Of a stretch of 64,000 bases of DNA, positions 34,241 to 43,530 are shown in pieces; position 1 is the stretch's first letter; every line of letters begins with the position of its first letter. The position numbers were made by a program, and so were the translations under genes. The stretch spans positions 62,001 to 126,000 of the forward strand of contig PKTR01000002.1 in assembly GCA_002869065.1 (NCBI GenBank). The letters run 5' to 3'. The stretch is from Hyphomicrobiales bacterium (GTDB taxonomy: Bacteria; Pseudomonadota; Alphaproteobacteria; Rhizobiales; Rhodobiaceae). The notes under the pieces are model-generated. The model did no database searches. It saw only the letters and a program-made list of their open reading frames with translations, and was not told the origin of the DNA.

Positions 34241-34882
34241 ATGCTGTCACACGAGCGCGTTTGGGCCGCGATCGACCGTCTAGCCGCACGGCACGGCTTT
34301 TCACCCTCGGGCCTGGCCCGTCAGGCCGGGCTGGACCCGACGACATTCAACAAGTCGAAACGGGTTTCCCGCGAAGGCCGGCAACGCTGGCCGTCGACAG
34401 AGTCGATCTCCAAGGTCCTCGAAGCGACCGGCGAACCGCTGGATTCCTTCCTCACCGCGGTGAACAACGAGGTGATGGGCGATCTGTTGCCGCAACAGCG
34501 CACCGTTCCGCTGCTTGGCTTTGCGCAGGCGGGCGCTGGCGGTTTCTTCGACGACGGCGGTTTTCCGGCAGGTTCTGGATGGGATGAGGTCGAGTTTCCC
34601 AAACCTCCAAGAGAATCCGCCTATGCGCTGGAAGTCGCCGGCGACTCGATGCTGCCGCTCTACCGCGACGGCGACATTATCATCGTCGCGCCGGGCGAGC
34701 CCCTGCGCCGCGGCGACCGCGTCGTGGTCAAGACCAACGACGGTGAGGTGATGGCGAAGATCCTCTATCGCCAGACGGCGCGCTCGATCGACCTGCAGTC
34801 GCTCAATCCAAGCCACGAAGACCGCAGTTTCTCGCTCTCGGAAATCGAGTGGATTGCTCGTATTATCTGGGCCAGCCAGTAA
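34241..34882 (+). CDS. HTH and S24-peptidase (LexA-like) transcriptional regulator
   Basis: A 213-residue protein. The N-terminal XRE-type helix-turn-helix reads ARHGFSPSGLARQAGLDPTTFNKSKR, and a C-terminal S24 domain (about 95-205) has catalytic Ser in VAGDSMLPLY, catalytic Lys in EVMAKILY and a candidate self-cleavage Ala-Gly in GFAQAGAGG. Such proteins are repressors that cut themselves on RecA-stimulated damage signalling. No phage genes surround it, so it is a chromosomal regulator. The 238 bases upstream are AT-rich for this window, with a CATAAT at 34187 as a possible -10. Confidence 0.9.
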   Translation: MLSHERVWAAIDRLAARHGFSPSGLARQAGLDPTTFNKSKRVSREGRQRWPSTESISKVLEATGEPLDSFLTAVNNEVMGDLLPQQRTVPLLGFAQAGAGGFFDDGGFPAGSGWDEVEFPKPPRESAYALEVAGDSMLPLYRDGDIIIVAPGEPLRRGDRVVVKTNDGEVMAKILYRQTARSIDLQSLNPSHEDRSFSLSEIEWIARIIWASQ

Positions 34883-35001
34883 CCGTTCCGCCGTTTCCGG
34901 CAGTGCCGTACGCCCGGATTGGCGCAGTTTTCCGCCAATCCGACGCGGCCGCATGGCCAGATTGATGCGAACGGTTCGGCAACGAGCGTTCGGGAGCGTC
35001 G

Positions 35002-35790
35002 ATGCGGTGGGTCCTCATCATAGCGATTTGCGGTCTTGCCGCCGGCGGACTTTACGTCCTGCTGGAAGGTCTTCCGCTGACGAATCATCCTTCGATTTCG
35101 AACGAAACATCTGATTCGGCAGATCCTGGCGAAATCGGCGGCGTGGAAAGTGCGAAATCCCCCTCGTCCACCCCGGCTGGCGAGGCCGAAACCTTGCGTC
35201 AAAAAGCCGCTGAAATTTTGTCAAACCCGTCGCAAAATGATTCATCTCCTCAGCAGCGCGCGGAGGAGAAAGACGGGGAAAAACGGCTGCCGGAGGGCCT
35301 GCCGGTTACATCCACGGTGCGCGATGTGACGCCGCGCTCCATGACCCCGGGACCGACCGTGGAGGGACCACTCGAACGCATCCCCGGTCGGCAACCGCCG
35401 CCGCTGCCGCCGCGCATGCGTCTCTACCACAGGGTGTTGGTCGTCGATGCGAGCACCATCAAATCCGGACGGATCACGATCCGTCTCGCGGGTATCGACG
35501 CGCCCTCCACCGATACAACCTGCACGGACCGCTCGGGGCGCGAATGGCGCTGTGGCATCGCCGCGCGTACGGCCCTGCGCCGGCTCATCCGGGCCCGGTC
35601 GATCGGCTGTCGGAGCAAACCGATCGAGGCACCGGCGACCGTGACGCTCGCCTGCACCGTCGGCCGCACCGACCTCTCCGCATGGCTGCTGAAATGGGGC
35701 TGGGCACGGCTCGCCGAGGGTGAGGCCGACGACACCCTGGTCAAGGCGGAAGCTTCCGCCCGCGAGGCCGGACGCGGACTCTGGCGCTGA
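35002..35790 (+). CDS. membrane-anchored SNase-fold protein with altered active site
   Basis: A 262-residue protein with an N-terminal membrane anchor (about 2-22), a long Ser/Pro/Glu-rich linker to about 140 and a C-terminal staphylococcal-nuclease-like domain. The core RITIRLAGIDAP keeps the first catalytic Arg (Arg161) and Asp166, but the Glu of the DxPE motif is Ser169. The YGR segment that supplies the second catalytic Arg is replaced by APATVTLACTVG. Four Cys (174, 184, 203, 218) may form disulfides outside the membrane. It is probably not an active nuclease, or it uses a different mechanism (inference). ATG 35002 follows GGGAG. Confidence 0.8.
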   Translation: MRWVLIIAICGLAAGGLYVLLEGLPLTNHPSISNETSDSADPGEIGGVESAKSPSSTPAGEAETLRQKAAEILSNPSQNDSSPQQRAEEKDGEKRLPEGLPVTSTVRDVTPRSMTPGPTVEGPLERIPGRQPPPLPPRMRLYHRVLVVDASTIKSGRITIRLAGIDAPSTDTTCTDRSGREWRCGIAARTALRRLIRARSIGCRSKPIEAPATVTLACTVGRTDLSAWLLKWGWARLAEGEADDTLVKAEASAREAGRGLWR

Positions 35791-35823
35791 TTCCTCCGCC
35801 GCCGCCCACCCTTTGCAACGACA

Positions 35824-35848
35824 AACGCCCGGCACAAGGCCGGGCGTT
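35824..35848. terminator. bidirectional terminator between SNase-like gene and lysS
   Basis: AACGCCCGGC (35824-35833) pairs perfectly with GCCGGGCGTT (35839-35848) across a 5-base loop, between two convergent genes. On the minus strand TTTGTCGTT follows; the plus-strand T-run is weak. It probably ends lysS transcription and perhaps both. Confidence 0.75.
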
Positions 35849-35879
35849 CTCGTGAACGGGAGCAGGAGATTGGGAGGCG

Positions 35880-37514
35880 TCAGGCGCCGGTCTTGCCGCC
35901 AAGCTCGCCGGCCAATGCCTTTTCGATCAGCGCGCGGGTTTCGGCGATGCCGTAGAGGGCAACGAAATTGCCGAAGCGCGGGCCCTGATCCTGACCAAGC
36001 AGGACCTGGTAGAGCGCCTGGAACCAGTCGCGCAGGTTTTCGAAGCCGTGCTCCTTGCCAACCGCATAGACCTCGTTCTGGATCGTCTCGCCATCGCTTT
36101 CGGATGAAAGGGCCGCGAGCCGCGCATCGAGATCGGCAAAGGCCGCGCGTTCCATCTCGCTCGGCGCGCGGAAGGTTTTGTGCGGCGCCACGAACTCGTG
36201 GAAGTAGCGGATCGCATAACCGACGAGGCGGTCTAGTTCCGGCGTCTTCTCCGGGCTCGCATCGGGCTCGTAACGCGAAATGAAGCCCCACAGCACGTCG
36301 CGGTCCTCGGAATTCGAGGCGCTGACCAGGTTGAGCAGCATGGAGAACGAGACCGGCAGGTGCAGCTCCGGCGGGGTGCCGTTGTGGATGTGCCAGACCG
36401 GGTTCGACAGGCGCTTGTCGACCTCCTGCTCATCGTACTTGTCGAGGAAGGTGTAGTAGTCGTCGACATTGCGCGGGATGACATCGAAATAGAGTCGCTT
36501 TGCCGCCCGCGGCTTGTTGAACATGAACAGGGCAAGGCTTTCCGGTGACGCATAGGTCAGCCACTCGTCGATGGTCAGACCGTTGCCCTTCGACTTCGAG
36601 ATCTTCTCGCCGTTTTCATCGAGGAACAGCTCGTAGACGAAATGCTCCGGCGCGCGGCCGCCAAGAATGTTGCAGATGCGGTCGTAGATCGGCGAGTTGG
36701 TCTGGTGGTCCTTGCCGTACATCTCGAAATCGACGTCGAGCGCGGCCCAGCGCATGCCGAAGTCCGGCTTCCACTGCATCTTGACCAGACCGCCGGTGAC
36801 CGGGAGCTCGGTCTCGGTGCCGTCCTCGTCGTCAAACACGATAGTACCGGCCTTGGCGTCCACGGCCTTCATCGGCACGTAGAGGACGCGGCCGGTCTTT
36901 GGCGAGATCGGCAGGAACGGGCTGTAGGTCGCCTGACGCTCGGGGCCGAGCGTCGGCAGCATGACCTTCATGATATCGTCGAATTTCTCGACCGCACGCA
37001 GCAACATCTCGTCGAAGCGACCGCTCTTGTAATACTCGGTTGCGCTGGCGAACTCGTACTCGAACCCGAAAGTGTCGAGGAAGCGTCGCAGCATGTCGTT
37101 GTTGTGGTGACCAAAGCTCTCATAGTCGCCCTCGAACGGGTTCGGCACCTTGGTCAGCGGCATCTGCAGATAAGGCCGCAGGAACTCCGGATCCGGCACG
37201 TTCTCGGGGATCTTGCGCATGCCGTCCATGTCATCGGAGAAGCACAGCAGGCGGGTCGGGATCTTGTCCTCGGTGAGGATGCGGAAGGCATGGCGCACCA
37301 TGGTGGTGCGGGCCACTTCGCCGAAGGTGCCGATATGCGGCAGGCCGGACGGGCCGTAGCCGGTCTCGAACAGAACTTCACCGTTGCTCACGCCATGTTT
37401 CTCGATCCGCGCGACAATCTTTTTCGCCTCCTCGAAGGGCCAGGCTTTCGACGTGCGGGCGGCCTCGACGAGAGCGGCATCGAAGTCGAGATCGGCGGAG
37501 CGGGTAGCAGACAT
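35880..37514 (-). CDS. lysS: lysine--tRNA ligase, class I
   Basis: A 544-residue class I LysRS (archaeal-type, used by most alphaproteobacteria; also called lysK). The HIGH-like motif is [12 protein letters not shown] and the KMSKS motif KISKSKGNG. Family blocks [16 protein letters not shown] and [13 protein letters not shown] are present. It charges tRNA-Lys in the cytoplasm. ATG 37514 is chosen; a TTG five codons upstream (37529) is less likely. It is convergent with the SNase-like gene, sharing the 35824-35848 hairpin. Confidence 0.95.
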   Translation of the reverse strand: MSATRSADLDFDAALVEAARTSKAWPFEEAKKIVARIEKHGVSNGEVLFETGYGPSGLPHIGTFGEVARTTMVRHAFRILTEDKIPTRLLCFSDDMDGMRKIPENVPDPEFLRPYLQMPLTKVPNPFEGDYESFGHHNNDMLRRFLDTFGFEYEFASATEYYKSGRFDEMLLRAVEKFDDIMKVMLPTLGPERQATYSPFLPISPKTGRVLYVPMKAVDAKAGTIVFDDEDGTETELPVTGGLVKMQWKPDFGMRWAALDVDFEMYGKDHQTNSPIYDRICNILGGRAPEHFVYELFLDENGEKISKSKGNGLTIDEWLTYASPESLALFMFNKPRAAKRLYFDVIPRNVDDYYTFLDKYDEQEVDKRLSNPVWHIHNGTPPELHLPVSFSMLLNLVSASNSEDRDVLWGFISRYEPDASPEKTPELDRLVGYAIRYFHEFVAPHKTFRAPSEMERAAFADLDARLAALSSESDGETIQNEVYAVGKEHGFENLRDWFQALYQVLLGQDQGPRFGNFVALYGIAETRALIEKALAGELGGKTGA

Positions 37515-37767
37515 TCTGTGGTTTCCCAAAAGTTGGACCGGGCCGCCTCATTGCGGCGCCGGCACCCATCCAGATCCTGCGCCATCGCCCGACGGACGCC
37601 GGCGGACAGAACGTGGAAATTCGTGCGCACATGCTCTAGTAAGCGGATGTCACGGCGTCAACGGCCTTGGGCCGTCGAGCACGCATGGCCTTGCGCTCTT
37701 GCGCGGCCTCGTTACAGTTCCTAGGTAAGCCGCGACACACTGGAACAGGCGACAGGAAACCGTCATC

Positions 37768-38181
37768 ATGAGCAAGAAGATCTCCCATCACGACGCACTG
37801 ATCTACGTCATGGTGACGATTGCCGCGGCCGACCGCGCAATGACCGATTCCGAACTCTTGCGGATCGGCGAAATCATCCAGACCCTGCCGATCTTCCGCG
37901 ACTACAATCGCGAGAAGCTGATCGGCGCCGCGGAAGACTGCAGCCAGATGCTGCAGGACGAAGACGGGCTGGAAATCGTACTCGACAAGGTCGCCGAGAC
38001 TCTCCCGCAGAAACTCTACGAGACGGCCTATGCACTGGCTGTCGAAGTGGCTGCCGCCGACCTTCATGTCGAGCAGGAGGAACTGCGCTTCCTGCAGTTG
38101 CTGCGCGACCGCCTCGATCTCGACAAGCTGACCATTGCGGCGATCGAAGCCGGCGCCCGCGCCCGTCACCGCATTCTCTGA
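37768..38181 (+). CDS. TerB-family protein
   Basis: A 137-residue all-helical protein. The TerB pattern is clear: HDALIYVMVTIAAADRAMTDSELLRIGEI in the first half, and YALAVEVAAADLHVEQEELRFLQLLRDRL as the duplicated acidic motif in the second. TerB domains occur in tellurite resistance clusters but also singly; no other ter genes are present, so the name does not prove tellurite resistance. Divergent from lysS across about 250 bases. Confidence 0.85.
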   Translation: MSKKISHHDALIYVMVTIAAADRAMTDSELLRIGEIIQTLPIFRDYNREKLIGAAEDCSQMLQDEDGLEIVLDKVAETLPQKLYETAYALAVEVAAADLHVEQEELRFLQLLRDRLDLDKLTIAAIEAGARARHRIL

Positions 38182-38208
38182 CCAACCATACAGCCTTCGA
38201 AGAGCGCT

Positions 38209-38240
38209 CCGCCGGCCAACCCCGGCGGTCCGTTCCTTTG
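38209..38240 (+). terminator. probable terminator after the TerB gene
   Basis: CCGCCGG (38209-38215) pairs with CCGGCGG (38222-38228) across a 6-base loop, followed by the T-rich TCCGTTCCTTTGTTTTG. Located 27 bases after the TerB stop. Confidence 0.65.
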
Positions 38241-38247
38241 TTTTGAC

Positions 38248-38296
38248 GCGTGTCTTTATCCCAAAACCGGTGCCCTCTTTTGGGAGACACGCTCTA
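38248..38296. repeat. intergenic palindromic repeat ending in the trkH stop codon
   Basis: Nested inverted repeat: outer arms GCGTGTCT (38248-38255) and AGACACGC (38285-38292), inner arms CCCAAAA (38260-38266) and TTTTGGG (38278-38284). It ends GCTCTA, whose CTA is the minus-strand TAG stop of trkH. Same end motif as the element at 16633-16638. It can also act as a terminator for trkH. Confidence 0.7.
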
Positions 38297-39742
38297 GGCC
38301 CGCCAGAATTTCGGCAGGAACAGCACCAGTACGGTGAACAGTTCGAGCCGTCCGAGCAGCATCGCGAAGGACAGGATCCACTTGGCGGTGTCGTTGAGCG
38401 GCTTGAAGTTGCCGGCCGGACCGATGGTCTCGCCAAGGCCGGGGCCGACATTGGAGATCGCGGTCGCCGCACCCGACAGCGCGGTGAGGTCATCAAGGCC
38501 GGTCAGGCTCAACGCGATCGCGATCACCGCGAAGCTCACGACATAAAGAAACAGGAAGCTGAGCACGGCGGCAGAGGCCGAATCCGGCAGCGGATTGCCG
38601 TTGAAGCGGGCGACGAAGATACCGTTCGGATAGATCATGCGCTTGACGTGCTGGGCAATCGTCGCGGCCAGCACCTGGAAGCGGAACACCTTGATGCCGC
38701 AGGAGGTCGAGCTCGAGCAGCCGCCGATGAACATGATGACGAAGAAGGCCGAGGCCGAGAACGCGCCCCAGGCGTTGTAGTCGTCATTGGCGTATCCGGT
38801 GCCGGTCATGATCGAGACGACGTTGAAGGCGGCGTAGCGCAAGCCGTCCGGTCCCTCGTGAACCAGGACCGAGTGCTCATATGCCCATAACACCACGGTG
38901 AAGGTGATGATCAGCGCAAAGAAGGTGCGCACCTGGGTGTCGTGCAACAGCACCACCGGGCGGCCGCGCAGCGCCTTGATGTAGAGAAGGAACGGCAGGC
39001 TGCCGGCGCACATGAAGGTGATGGCGATCCAGTCGATCAGCGCGCTGTCGAAATGGCCCATAGAAGCGTCGTGCGAAGAGTAGCCGCCCGTCGCCACCGT
39101 GGTCATGGCGTGGATCGCGGCATCGAACAGCGACATACCGGCCGCGCTGTAGGCAAAACCGCACAGCAGCGTGATGCCGACGAAAACGAGCGTCAGCATG
39201 CCCGAAATCTGGGTCGCGCGCGGCAGGATCTTTTCCGCCGTATCGAAGGCCTCGACCTTGAACAGCTGCATGCCACCGACGTGGAGCATCGGCATCACGG
39301 CCACCGCCATGACGATAATGCCGAGACCGCCGAGCCATTGCAGCAGGCCGCGCCAGAACAGAACGCCGGGCGGCGCGTTGTCGAGGCCGACAATGACAGT
39401 GGCGCCTGTCGTCGTCAGGCCGGAGATCGACTCGAAATAGGCGTCGGTGTAGGTCGGCACGATACCGGACCAGTAGATCGGCAGTGCGCCGAAAGCAGCC
39501 ATCGCCGCCCAGGAGCCGACCGTCATGAGGATCGCCTGGCGGTGGCTCAGCCGCGTGGTCGAGCCGCGCGACGACAGCCACAGGCTGGTGCCGACCATCA
39601 GCGTGATGATCGCCGAGGCCGTGAATACCTGCCAGTCATCGTTGGCCGCGGCCAGATCGATCACCGCCGGCACCATCATGGCGCAGCCAAGCGTCGCGAG
39701 AAGGACGCCGATCACCATCAGGATGGGGCGGTAGTCGAGCAC
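38294..39742 (-). CDS. trkH: TrkH-family potassium uptake protein
   Basis: A 482-residue membrane transporter built of four M1-P-M2 repeats, with selectivity-filter segments TTTGATVI, TVATGGYSS, MTGTGYA and ISNVGPGLG. TrkH forms the potassium channel of the Trk system, gated by cytoplasmic TrkA, which is not in this window. The start is GTG 39742, 8 bases after GGAG. apaG ends 20 bases upstream on the same strand, so the two are probably co-transcribed. Its stop codon is supplied by a repeat element. Confidence 0.93.
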   Translation of the reverse strand: MLDYRPILMVIGVLLATLGCAMMVPAVIDLAAANDDWQVFTASAIITLMVGTSLWLSSRGSTTRLSHRQAILMTVGSWAAMAAFGALPIYWSGIVPTYTDAYFESISGLTTTGATVIVGLDNAPPGVLFWRGLLQWLGGLGIIVMAVAVMPMLHVGGMQLFKVEAFDTAEKILPRATQISGMLTLVFVGITLLCGFAYSAAGMSLFDAAIHAMTTVATGGYSSHDASMGHFDSALIDWIAITFMCAGSLPFLLYIKALRGRPVVLLHDTQVRTFFALIITFTVVLWAYEHSVLVHEGPDGLRYAAFNVVSIMTGTGYANDDYNAWGAFSASAFFVIMFIGGCSSSTSCGIKVFRFQVLAATIAQHVKRMIYPNGIFVARFNGNPLPDSASAAVLSFLFLYVVSFAVIAIALSLTGLDDLTALSGAATAISNVGPGLGETIGPAGNFKPLNDTAKWILSFAMLLGRLELFTVLVLFLPKFWRA

Positions 39743-39762
39743 CTGCGAGCTCCGCTATCCGG

Positions 39763-40155
39763 TCAATTCAGAACCCGGGGCGTGTCGGGCACGTCGAGGG
39801 AAAAGGCCGGAATTTCGACCTCGAAGCTTTCTCCGGTCGCGGCCTCCATGGTGTAGGAACCGACCATGATGCCGCCCGGCGTCGTCAACGGACAGCCGCT
39901 GGTATATTCGAAACTCTCGCCCGGTTCGAGCACCGGCTCCTCGCCGACCACACCGGGTCCCTGCACCTCCTGCACGCGGCCGAGCGCGTCGGTGATATGC
40001 CAGAAGCGCGAGCGCAACTGCACCGTCTCAACGCCGAGGTTGAGCAGTTCCACCGTATAGGCCCAGAAATACCGATCCTCATCGGGATCGGATTCGTCTT
40101 CCAAATAGAGCGGGCGAACGGTAACGCGGATACCGCGGGTCTCGGCTCGGTACAT
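39763..40155 (-). CDS. apaG: ApaG protein
   Basis: A 130-residue immunoglobulin-like protein of normal ApaG length, with [50 protein letters not shown] and the C-terminal [10 protein letters not shown] block. ApaG is linked genetically to Co/Mg efflux phenotypes and Ap4A level; its biochemical role is unsettled. ATG 40155 follows AGGAG. The neighbourhood with metZ and trkH is frequent in Hyphomicrobiales. Confidence 0.93.
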   Translation of the reverse strand: MYRAETRGIRVTVRPLYLEDESDPDEDRYFWAYTVELLNLGVETVQLRSRFWHITDALGRVQEVQGPGVVGEEPVLEPGESFEYTSGCPLTTPGGIMVGSYTMEAATGESFEVEIPAFSLDVPDTPRVLN

Positions 40156-40293
40156 TGCTGGCCACTCCTGTCCTGTCCCTGTTAAACCATCGGGCGGGCG
40201 GCTTGACCAGACCCCGATATGGGCGACGACTTGCCGGCATGGGCGGACGCCGCAGCGGCGCGCCAATAGCGAGGCGGAAACAGGGAGAAACCC

Positions 40294-40902
40294 TTGTTCG
40301 ACAGCATGATGAGACGGATGATCGATCCGCCACTCAATGTTGCGGGACGCGGCCTGGCCGCTTTGGGGATCGGCGCCAACGCGGTCACAGTCGGGGGATT
40401 CGCGCTCGGCCTTGCGGCTGCGGCCGCGATCGCGAGCGGCCAATTCGCCCTCGGACTTGCGTTCCTTCTGGCCAATCGGCTTGCCGACGGGCTCGATGGC
40501 GCGGTGGCGCGAGCGACCGAAAAGAGCGACCTCGGCGGCTATCTCGATATCGTCTTCGATTTCCTGTTTTACGGCGCGATCCCGCTTGGTTTCGCCATCG
40601 TCGATCCGAACGCAAACGGCCTTGCCGCCGCCGTGCTTCTCGCAAGCTTCTACGCCAATGGCGCGGCCTTCCTCGCCTTCTCGACGATGGCGGCAAAGCG
40701 CGGGCTGGAAACCAGCGCGCAGGGGCTGAAGTCGCTGTACTATGTCGGCGGGCTCGCGGAAGGCACCGAGACAATCGCCGTATTCATCTCCTTCTGCCTG
40801 TGGCCGGCGCATTTCCCGCTGATCGCTTTCGGCTTTGCCGCGCTCTGCTTCCTTTCTGCGGCAGCACGCATCCTTTTTGCCGTGCAGACGTTGAGGGGCT
40901 AG
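40294..40902 (+). CDS. CDP-alcohol phosphatidyltransferase family protein
   Basis: A 202-residue membrane enzyme with the complete CDP-alcohol phosphotransferase signature DG-x2-AR-x8-G-x3-D-x3-D, read here as DGAVAR...GYLDIVFD, and five or six helices. It transfers a phosphatidyl or related group from a CDP-activated lipid to an alcohol; the acceptor cannot be told from sequence. The start is TTG 40294, with GGGAG 8 bases upstream. It converges on metZ across 14 bases. Confidence 0.88.
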   Translation: MFDSMMRRMIDPPLNVAGRGLAALGIGANAVTVGGFALGLAAAAAIASGQFALGLAFLLANRLADGLDGAVARATEKSDLGGYLDIVFDFLFYGAIPLGFAIVDPNANGLAAAVLLASFYANGAAFLAFSTMAAKRGLETSAQGLKSLYYVGGLAEGTETIAVFISFCLWPAHFPLIAFGFAALCFLSAAARILFAVQTLRG

Positions 40903-40916
40903 CTCCCCTCCCCGGC

Positions 40917-42104
40917 TCACACCCCCTTCAGCGCCTGATCGAAGTCCTCGATCAGATCGTCGACATCCTCCAGCCCGACGGACAGGCGCAGCAGGGAGTC
41001 GGTGATGCCGAGATGCTGCTTCACCGCGTCGGCAAGTCGCTGATGGGTCGTCGTCGCCGGATGGGTGATGAGGCTCTTGGCATCGCCGAGATTGTTGGAA
41101 ATACCGACGATCTGCAGCGCGTTGCACAGCTTGAAGGCCGCCCCCTTACCGCCGCCGAGTTCGAGCGCGATGAGGCTCGAACCCGCCTTCATCTGCCTGG
41201 CGACGACATCGGCCTGCGGGTGGTCGGCGCGGCCCGGATAGACTAGGCGCGACACGGCCGGATGGGTGGCGAGGAAGTCGGCGAGCTTTGCCGCATTCGC
41301 CGTCTGGCGCTCGATACGCACCGACAGCGTTTCCAGACCCTTCAGCAGCACCCAGGCATTGAACGGGCTCAGCGACGGGCCCGTCTGGCGGTGGAAATTG
41401 TGCAGGTTCTTGTCGATCCATTCCTCGCTCGAGAGCACCACACCGCCGAGGCAGCGCCCCTGCCCGTCGATATGCTTGGTGGCGGAATAGACGACAACGT
41501 CGGCGCCGAGTTCGAGCGGCTGCTGCCACAGCGGCGTCGCGAACACATTGTCGACGATCAGCGTTGCGCCGGCCTCGTGGGCGATTTCGGCGACGGCGGC
41601 GATGTCGACGACGTCGAGCGTCGGGTTGGTCGGGCTCTCAAGCAGGAAGGTCTTCGTCTCGGGGCGAACCGCATCGCGCCACTGATCGAGCTCGGTGCCG
41701 TCGACGAGCGTCGCGGTGATGCCGTAGCGCGGCAGCAGCTCTTCCAGCAGATAGAGGCTCGAGCCGAACAGGGCGCGCGCCGCGACCACGTGATCGCCGG
41801 CGCTGAGCTGACACAGCAGGGCCGCGGTGATTGCCGCCATGCCGCTGCCGGTCGCGCGAGCGGCCTCGGCGCCTTCCAGCGCGCACATGCGCTCCTCGAA
41901 CATCGCCACCGTCGGGTTGGCGTAGCGCGAATAGATGAAGCCCGGCTCGTCGCCCTTGAAGCGGGCTTCGGCCTGCTCGGCGCTGTCGTACATGTAGCCC
42001 TGCGTCATGAACAGCGCTTCCGAGGTCTCGCCGAACTGCGAGCGCAGCGTTCCTGCGTGGATCATCTCGGTGGCGGGGCGCCAGCGGCGCGGTGCGTCTG
42101 TCAT
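40917..42104 (-). CDS. metZ: O-succinylhomoserine sulfhydrylase
   Basis: A 395-residue PLP enzyme of the Cys/Met metabolism family, with [24 protein letters not shown] and the PLP Lys in [16 protein letters not shown]. It makes homocysteine from O-succinylhomoserine and sulfide. ATG 42104 follows AAAGGGCAG. Upstream on the same strand are a SAM-II aptamer (42165-42230) and a strong terminator (42123-42163), so S-adenosylmethionine is predicted to switch the gene off. The SAM-II link strongly supports the methionine assignment over other family members. Confidence 0.94.
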   Translation of the reverse strand: MTDAPRRWRPATEMIHAGTLRSQFGETSEALFMTQGYMYDSAEQAEARFKGDEPGFIYSRYANPTVAMFEERMCALEGAEAARATGSGMAAITAALLCQLSAGDHVVAARALFGSSLYLLEELLPRYGITATLVDGTELDQWRDAVRPETKTFLLESPTNPTLDVVDIAAVAEIAHEAGATLIVDNVFATPLWQQPLELGADVVVYSATKHIDGQGRCLGGVVLSSEEWIDKNLHNFHRQTGPSLSPFNAWVLLKGLETLSVRIERQTANAAKLADFLATHPAVSRLVYPGRADHPQADVVARQMKAGSSLIALELGGGKGAAFKLCNALQIVGISNNLGDAKSLITHPATTTHQRLADAVKQHLGITDSLLRLSVGLEDVDDLIEDFDQALKGV

Positions 42105-42122
42105 CGTCTGCCCTTTCGGCAC

Positions 42123-42163
42123 AAAAAAACCCGGCCAGCGGATACGCCAGACCGGGGTTTTTT
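42123..42163 (-). terminator. terminator in the metZ leader
   Basis: On the minus strand AAAAAACCCCGG pairs with CCGGGTTTTTTT around a partly paired inner region; the T-run ends 18 bases before the metZ ATG. The plus strand also shows a T-run, so it can work both ways. Its 3' arm contains GGCCGGG, the same heptamer as the 3' strand of the SAM-II pseudoknot, which would allow the two to compete. Confidence 0.8.
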
Positions 42164-42164
42164 C

Positions 42165-42230
42165 GTCACCCGGCCTTTTAGCGACTTTATTTAACGTGGC
42201 GGCAAGCCGGCCGGCTCAAATGACCACGGT
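42165..42230 (-). promoter_or_regulatory. SAM-II riboswitch aptamer (metZ leader)
   Basis: Read on the minus strand, the element has P1 strand CGTGG, the conserved TCATTTGA, CCGGCCGGCTTGC, the complementary GCCACGTTAAA, then GTCGCTAAAAGGCCGG. These are the invariant blocks of the SAM-II (metA-type) riboswitch in the right order and spacing, with a pseudoknot formed by CCGGCC and GGCCGG. It precedes metZ, a standard SAM-II target in alphaproteobacteria. It binds S-adenosylmethionine and lowers metZ expression. Confidence 0.93.
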
Positions 42231-42315
42231 CCCTTCCCATATCGTCTCGGTCCCTTGGCGTCAACGTTCGGATGGGCTAGAGCAACGGGAACGACCAGAA
42301 CGAAACGGACAAGCC

Positions 42316-43416
42316 ATGACCGAGGCGCGCACCAGCGGCATCCTCCCCGCCCAGATGATCGCGGACCTGCACAGGGACGACGCGCTGCGCATCGATGTGC
42401 CGTTCGCGTCCGACCAGATCCAGCCGGCGAGCCTCGATCTGCGGCTTGGCAATGAGGCCTACCGGGTGCGGGCGAGCTTCCTGCCGGGGCCGGGTACGCC
42501 GGTTTCGGAGAAACTCGCCAGGCTGAAGCTGCACACGATCCCGCTGACCGAGGGTGCGGTGCTGGAAACCGGCTGCGTCTATATCGTGCCGCTGCAGGAA
42601 AGCCTCGCACTGCCGAACGATATCGCCGCGACCGCCAATCCGAAGAGCTCGACCGGGCGGCTCGACGTCTTCACCCGCGTCATCACCGACAATGGCGTCG
42701 AGTTCGACACCGTGCCGGCCGGCTATCACGGGCCGCTCTATGCCGAGATCAGCCCGCGCACCTTCCCGGTGCTGGTGCGCACCGGCTCGCGGCTGTCGCA
42801 GATCCGCTTCCGCCGTGGCGCGCCGCTGCTCGACGACAACGCGCTCGCCACGCTGCACATGACCTCGCCCGTGGTCGACGGCGCCGAGCCGCGTTTTGCC
42901 GGCGGCGTGCATCTTTCGATCGATCTTTCCGAAAAGGACGGACGCCCCGTCGGATTCCGCGGCAAGCGCCATACCGGCGTCATCGATGTCGACAACAAGG
43001 GCGCCTACGACGTCTACGACTACTGGGAGCCGATCTATCTGCGCGGCGCCTCGAGCCTCGTTCTCGACCCGGACGAATTCTACATTCTGGTGAGCCGCGA
43101 AGCGGTCACCGTGCCGCCCTCGACGGCGGCCGAAATGGTGCCGTTCGACCCGCTGGTCGGCGAGTTCCGCGTCCACTATGCCGGCTTCTTCGATCCCGGC
43201 TTCGGCTATCACGCGACGGGCGGAACCGGCTCGCGCGCGGTACTCGAAGTGCGCAGCCACGACGTGCCGTTCATCCTCGACCACGGTCAGGTCGTCGGCC
43301 GGCTGGTCTATGAGCGCATGCTCGCCGAGCCGGAAACACTCTACGGCACCGATATCGGCTCGCACTATCAGGCGCAGGGCCTGAAACTGTCGAAGCACTT
43401 CAAGCCCGTGCCGTAG
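42316..43416 (+). CDS. dcd: 2'-deoxycytidine 5'-triphosphate deaminase, long alphaproteobacterial form
   Basis: A 366-residue protein, twice the length of the E. coli enzyme. The first half has Dcd motifs QPASLDLRLGNEAYRV, NPKSSTGRLDVFTRVITDNG and the catalytic-Glu region YAEISPRTFPVL. The second half repeats the fold with related blocks (STAAEMVPFDPLVGEFRVHYAGFFDPGFGY). It deaminates dCTP to dUTP for thymidylate synthesis. ATG 42316 is chosen; the long open frame upstream runs through the riboswitch. It is divergent from metZ. Confidence 0.9.
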   Translation: MTEARTSGILPAQMIADLHRDDALRIDVPFASDQIQPASLDLRLGNEAYRVRASFLPGPGTPVSEKLARLKLHTIPLTEGAVLETGCVYIVPLQESLALPNDIAATANPKSSTGRLDVFTRVITDNGVEFDTVPAGYHGPLYAEISPRTFPVLVRTGSRLSQIRFRRGAPLLDDNALATLHMTSPVVDGAEPRFAGGVHLSIDLSEKDGRPVGFRGKRHTGVIDVDNKGAYDVYDYWEPIYLRGASSLVLDPDEFYILVSREAVTVPPSTAAEMVPFDPLVGEFRVHYAGFFDPGFGYHATGGTGSRAVLEVRSHDVPFILDHGQVVGRLVYERMLAEPETLYGTDIGSHYQAQGLKLSKHFKPVP

Positions 43417-43530
43417 GGGTTGGGTGGAAGTCGGCGCCTTGTAGGCCCGATGGCAGCGCACGCCCTCCTCAGCGCCCGCGCCCTCGTCGTCTTCCTTTCG
43501 CTTACCGCGACTCGCGCCGTTCGCTCCCCT

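Noticed and set aside
34241-34882. Prophage repressor marking a prophage
   Set aside because: Neighbours on both sides are chromosomal housekeeping genes and no structural, integrase or lysis genes are visible.
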